Assembly (NCBI RefSeq): GCF_014203545.1 | Contig: NZ_JACHJG010000017.1 | Coordinates: 62,001-126,000 of the forward strand | Source: Streptomyces netropsis | GTDB lineage: Bacteria > Actinomycetota > Actinomycetes > Streptomycetales > Streptomycetaceae | Direction: 5' to 3' | DNA length: 64,000 nucleotides | Part shown: piece after piece, positions 63,240-64,000 of the stretch | How the letters are laid out: each line of letters starts with the position of its first letter | Position numbering within the stretch: position 1 is the first letter of the stretch | The notes under the pieces: generated by a model | Told to the model about the DNA's origin: nothing | What the model saw: the letters and a program-made list of their open reading frames with translations, nothing else | Database searches by the model: none | Position numbers and translations under genes: made by a program

Positions 63240-64000
63240 ATGAGCTGGACCTCGCGCCCCGCGCGGACCACCCGCGCCCTGCTGGCCGTGGCCGGCGCCA
63301 CCGCCCTGACCGCGGGCCTCGCGGCCTGCGGCGGCGACAGCCTGGAGAAGTCCGGCGGTGGTGGTGGTTCGGCCAAACCGGGCCAGGGCTCGCTGGTGAT
63401 CGGATCCGCGTCCTTCACCGAGTCCAAGCTCCTCGCGGAGATATACGCGGGGCTGCTCAAGGACGCCGGATATTCGACCCGGATCAAGACGGTCGATGCC
63501 CGCGAGCTGTACGAACCGGCCCTGGAGAAGGGCCAGATCGATGTGGTCCCGGAGTATGCGGCGACGCTCGCCGAATTCCTCAACAAGAAGCAGAACGGTA
63601 AGGACGCGGCCCCGGTCGCCTCGGCCGATGCCGACGCCACCGTGAAGGCCCTTCGGAAACTCGCCGAGCCGCGCGGACTGAAGGTGCTCGACCCCGGTCG
63701 GGCGGTCGATCAGAACGCCTTCGCCGTGAGCCGGGACTTTGCCGCCGAGCACCAGCTCAAGACCCTTTCCGACCTGGGGAAATCGAAGCAGAAGATCAAG
63801 CTCGCGGCGGGCGACGAATGCTCCCAGCGGCCCTTCTGCCAGCCCGGACTGGAGAAGACCTACGGCATCGACGTCACCGGTATCGACCCGCTGGAGGTCG
63901 GCAGCACCCAGGCCAAGCAGGCGGTCAAGGACGGCAAGGACCAGATGGTCCTCACCACCACCACGGACGCCACCCTCGAACAGTTCGGCCTCGTTCTCCT
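63240..64000 (+). CDS. Glycine betaine-binding lipoprotein (OpuCC-like), truncated by window end
   Basis: Substrate-binding protein; 253 codons are visible and the frame runs off the window. A lipoprotein signal ends with lipobox LAAC; a Gly-rich linker precedes the binding domain. IGSASFTESKLLAEIYAGLLKDAGY and DVVPEYAATLAEFL are typical of the OpuAC/OsmX family. ATG 63240. It completes the four-component osmoprotectant importer. Confidence 0.92.
   Translation, partial: MSWTSRPARTTRALLAVAGATALTAGLAACGGDSLEKSGGGGGSAKPGQGSLVIGSASFTESKLLAEIYAGLLKDAGYSTRIKTVDARELYEPALEKGQIDVVPEYAATLAEFLNKKQNGKDAAPVASADADATVKALRKLAEPRGLKVLDPGRAVDQNAFAVSRDFAAEHQLKTLSDLGKSKQKIKLAAGDECSQRPFCQPGLEKTYGIDVTGIDPLEVGSTQAKQAVKDGKDQMVLTTTTDATLEQFGLVL

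Overview
The window reads as a Streptomyces chromosome segment. It is very GC rich, with G or C at nearly every third codon position, GTG and TTG starts and rare TTA (bldA-type) codons. It carries lineage-typical genes: a WhiJ/AbaA-like regulator trio, an RppA-type type III PKS, zinc-independent ribosomal protein paralogues, a third MreB-like protein and DUF3180. No rRNA, prophage, insertion sequence or CRISPR array was seen.

Layout. 1-2.9 kb: end of holB, a secreted SlpD-like lipoprotein peptidase, tRNA-Thr(CGT). 2.9-4.7 kb: a VapBC-type toxin-antitoxin pair and a D-2-hydroxyacid dehydrogenase. 4.7-18.9 kb: a biosynthetic gene cluster. 18.9-27.6 kb: accessory genes (Uma2/helix-turn-helix pair, GNAT, lipoprotein, betaine-type methyltransferase, AlkZ-like glycosylase, RppA, TerB, MreB-like). 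27.6-33.7 kb: repeats, a Pol I-like polymerase, a UBP zinc finger, DUF1203, and a Zur-type block of ribosomal proteins with a degenerate CobW-like protein. 33.7-42.7 kb: the WhiJ-like trio, an aldehyde dehydrogenase, DinB, PadR with an ABC exporter, glutamate decarboxylase, YbjQ. 42.9-60.3 kb: housekeeping block (dedA, thrE, ppa, dacB, metalloprotease, tilS, hpt, ftsH, folE, esterase, MprF-like, folP, folB, folK). 60.4-64 kb: a glycine-betaine (OpuC-like) ABC system, cut by the window end.

The main item is the cluster at 4,671-18,925. A class II DAHP synthase, a fused PabA-PabB and a PabC supply p-aminobenzoate (PABA). An adenylating ligase, two ACPs, a Sfp-type PPTase, a complete ketosynthase plus a half-size ketosynthase homologue with no active-site cysteine, a ketoreductase and a MaoC-type dehydratase form a highly reducing type II PKS. 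An AurF-type diiron N-oxygenase keeps all seven metal ligands, and a 14-helix MFS pump would export the product. I infer a polyene or polyenoic acid primed by PABA (or p-nitrobenzoate), with an N-oxidised (nitroso, nitro or azoxy) arene. This resembles in logic the azoxymycin pathway of S. chattanoogensis, crossed with ishigamide-type type II polyene PKSs. No pathway regulator is visible, but the exporter, the ligase (twice) and the DAHP synthase contain TTA codons, suggesting bldA control. Two tandem minisatellites lie in and beside the PPTase gene.

Other patterns: a family of about 50-170 bp intergenic inverted repeats occurs five times between 27.8 and 60.4 kb; a TGCACGTG motif is shared by the intergenic regions of the WhiJ-like trio; two near-identical palindromes sit upstream of the PadR-linked exporter.
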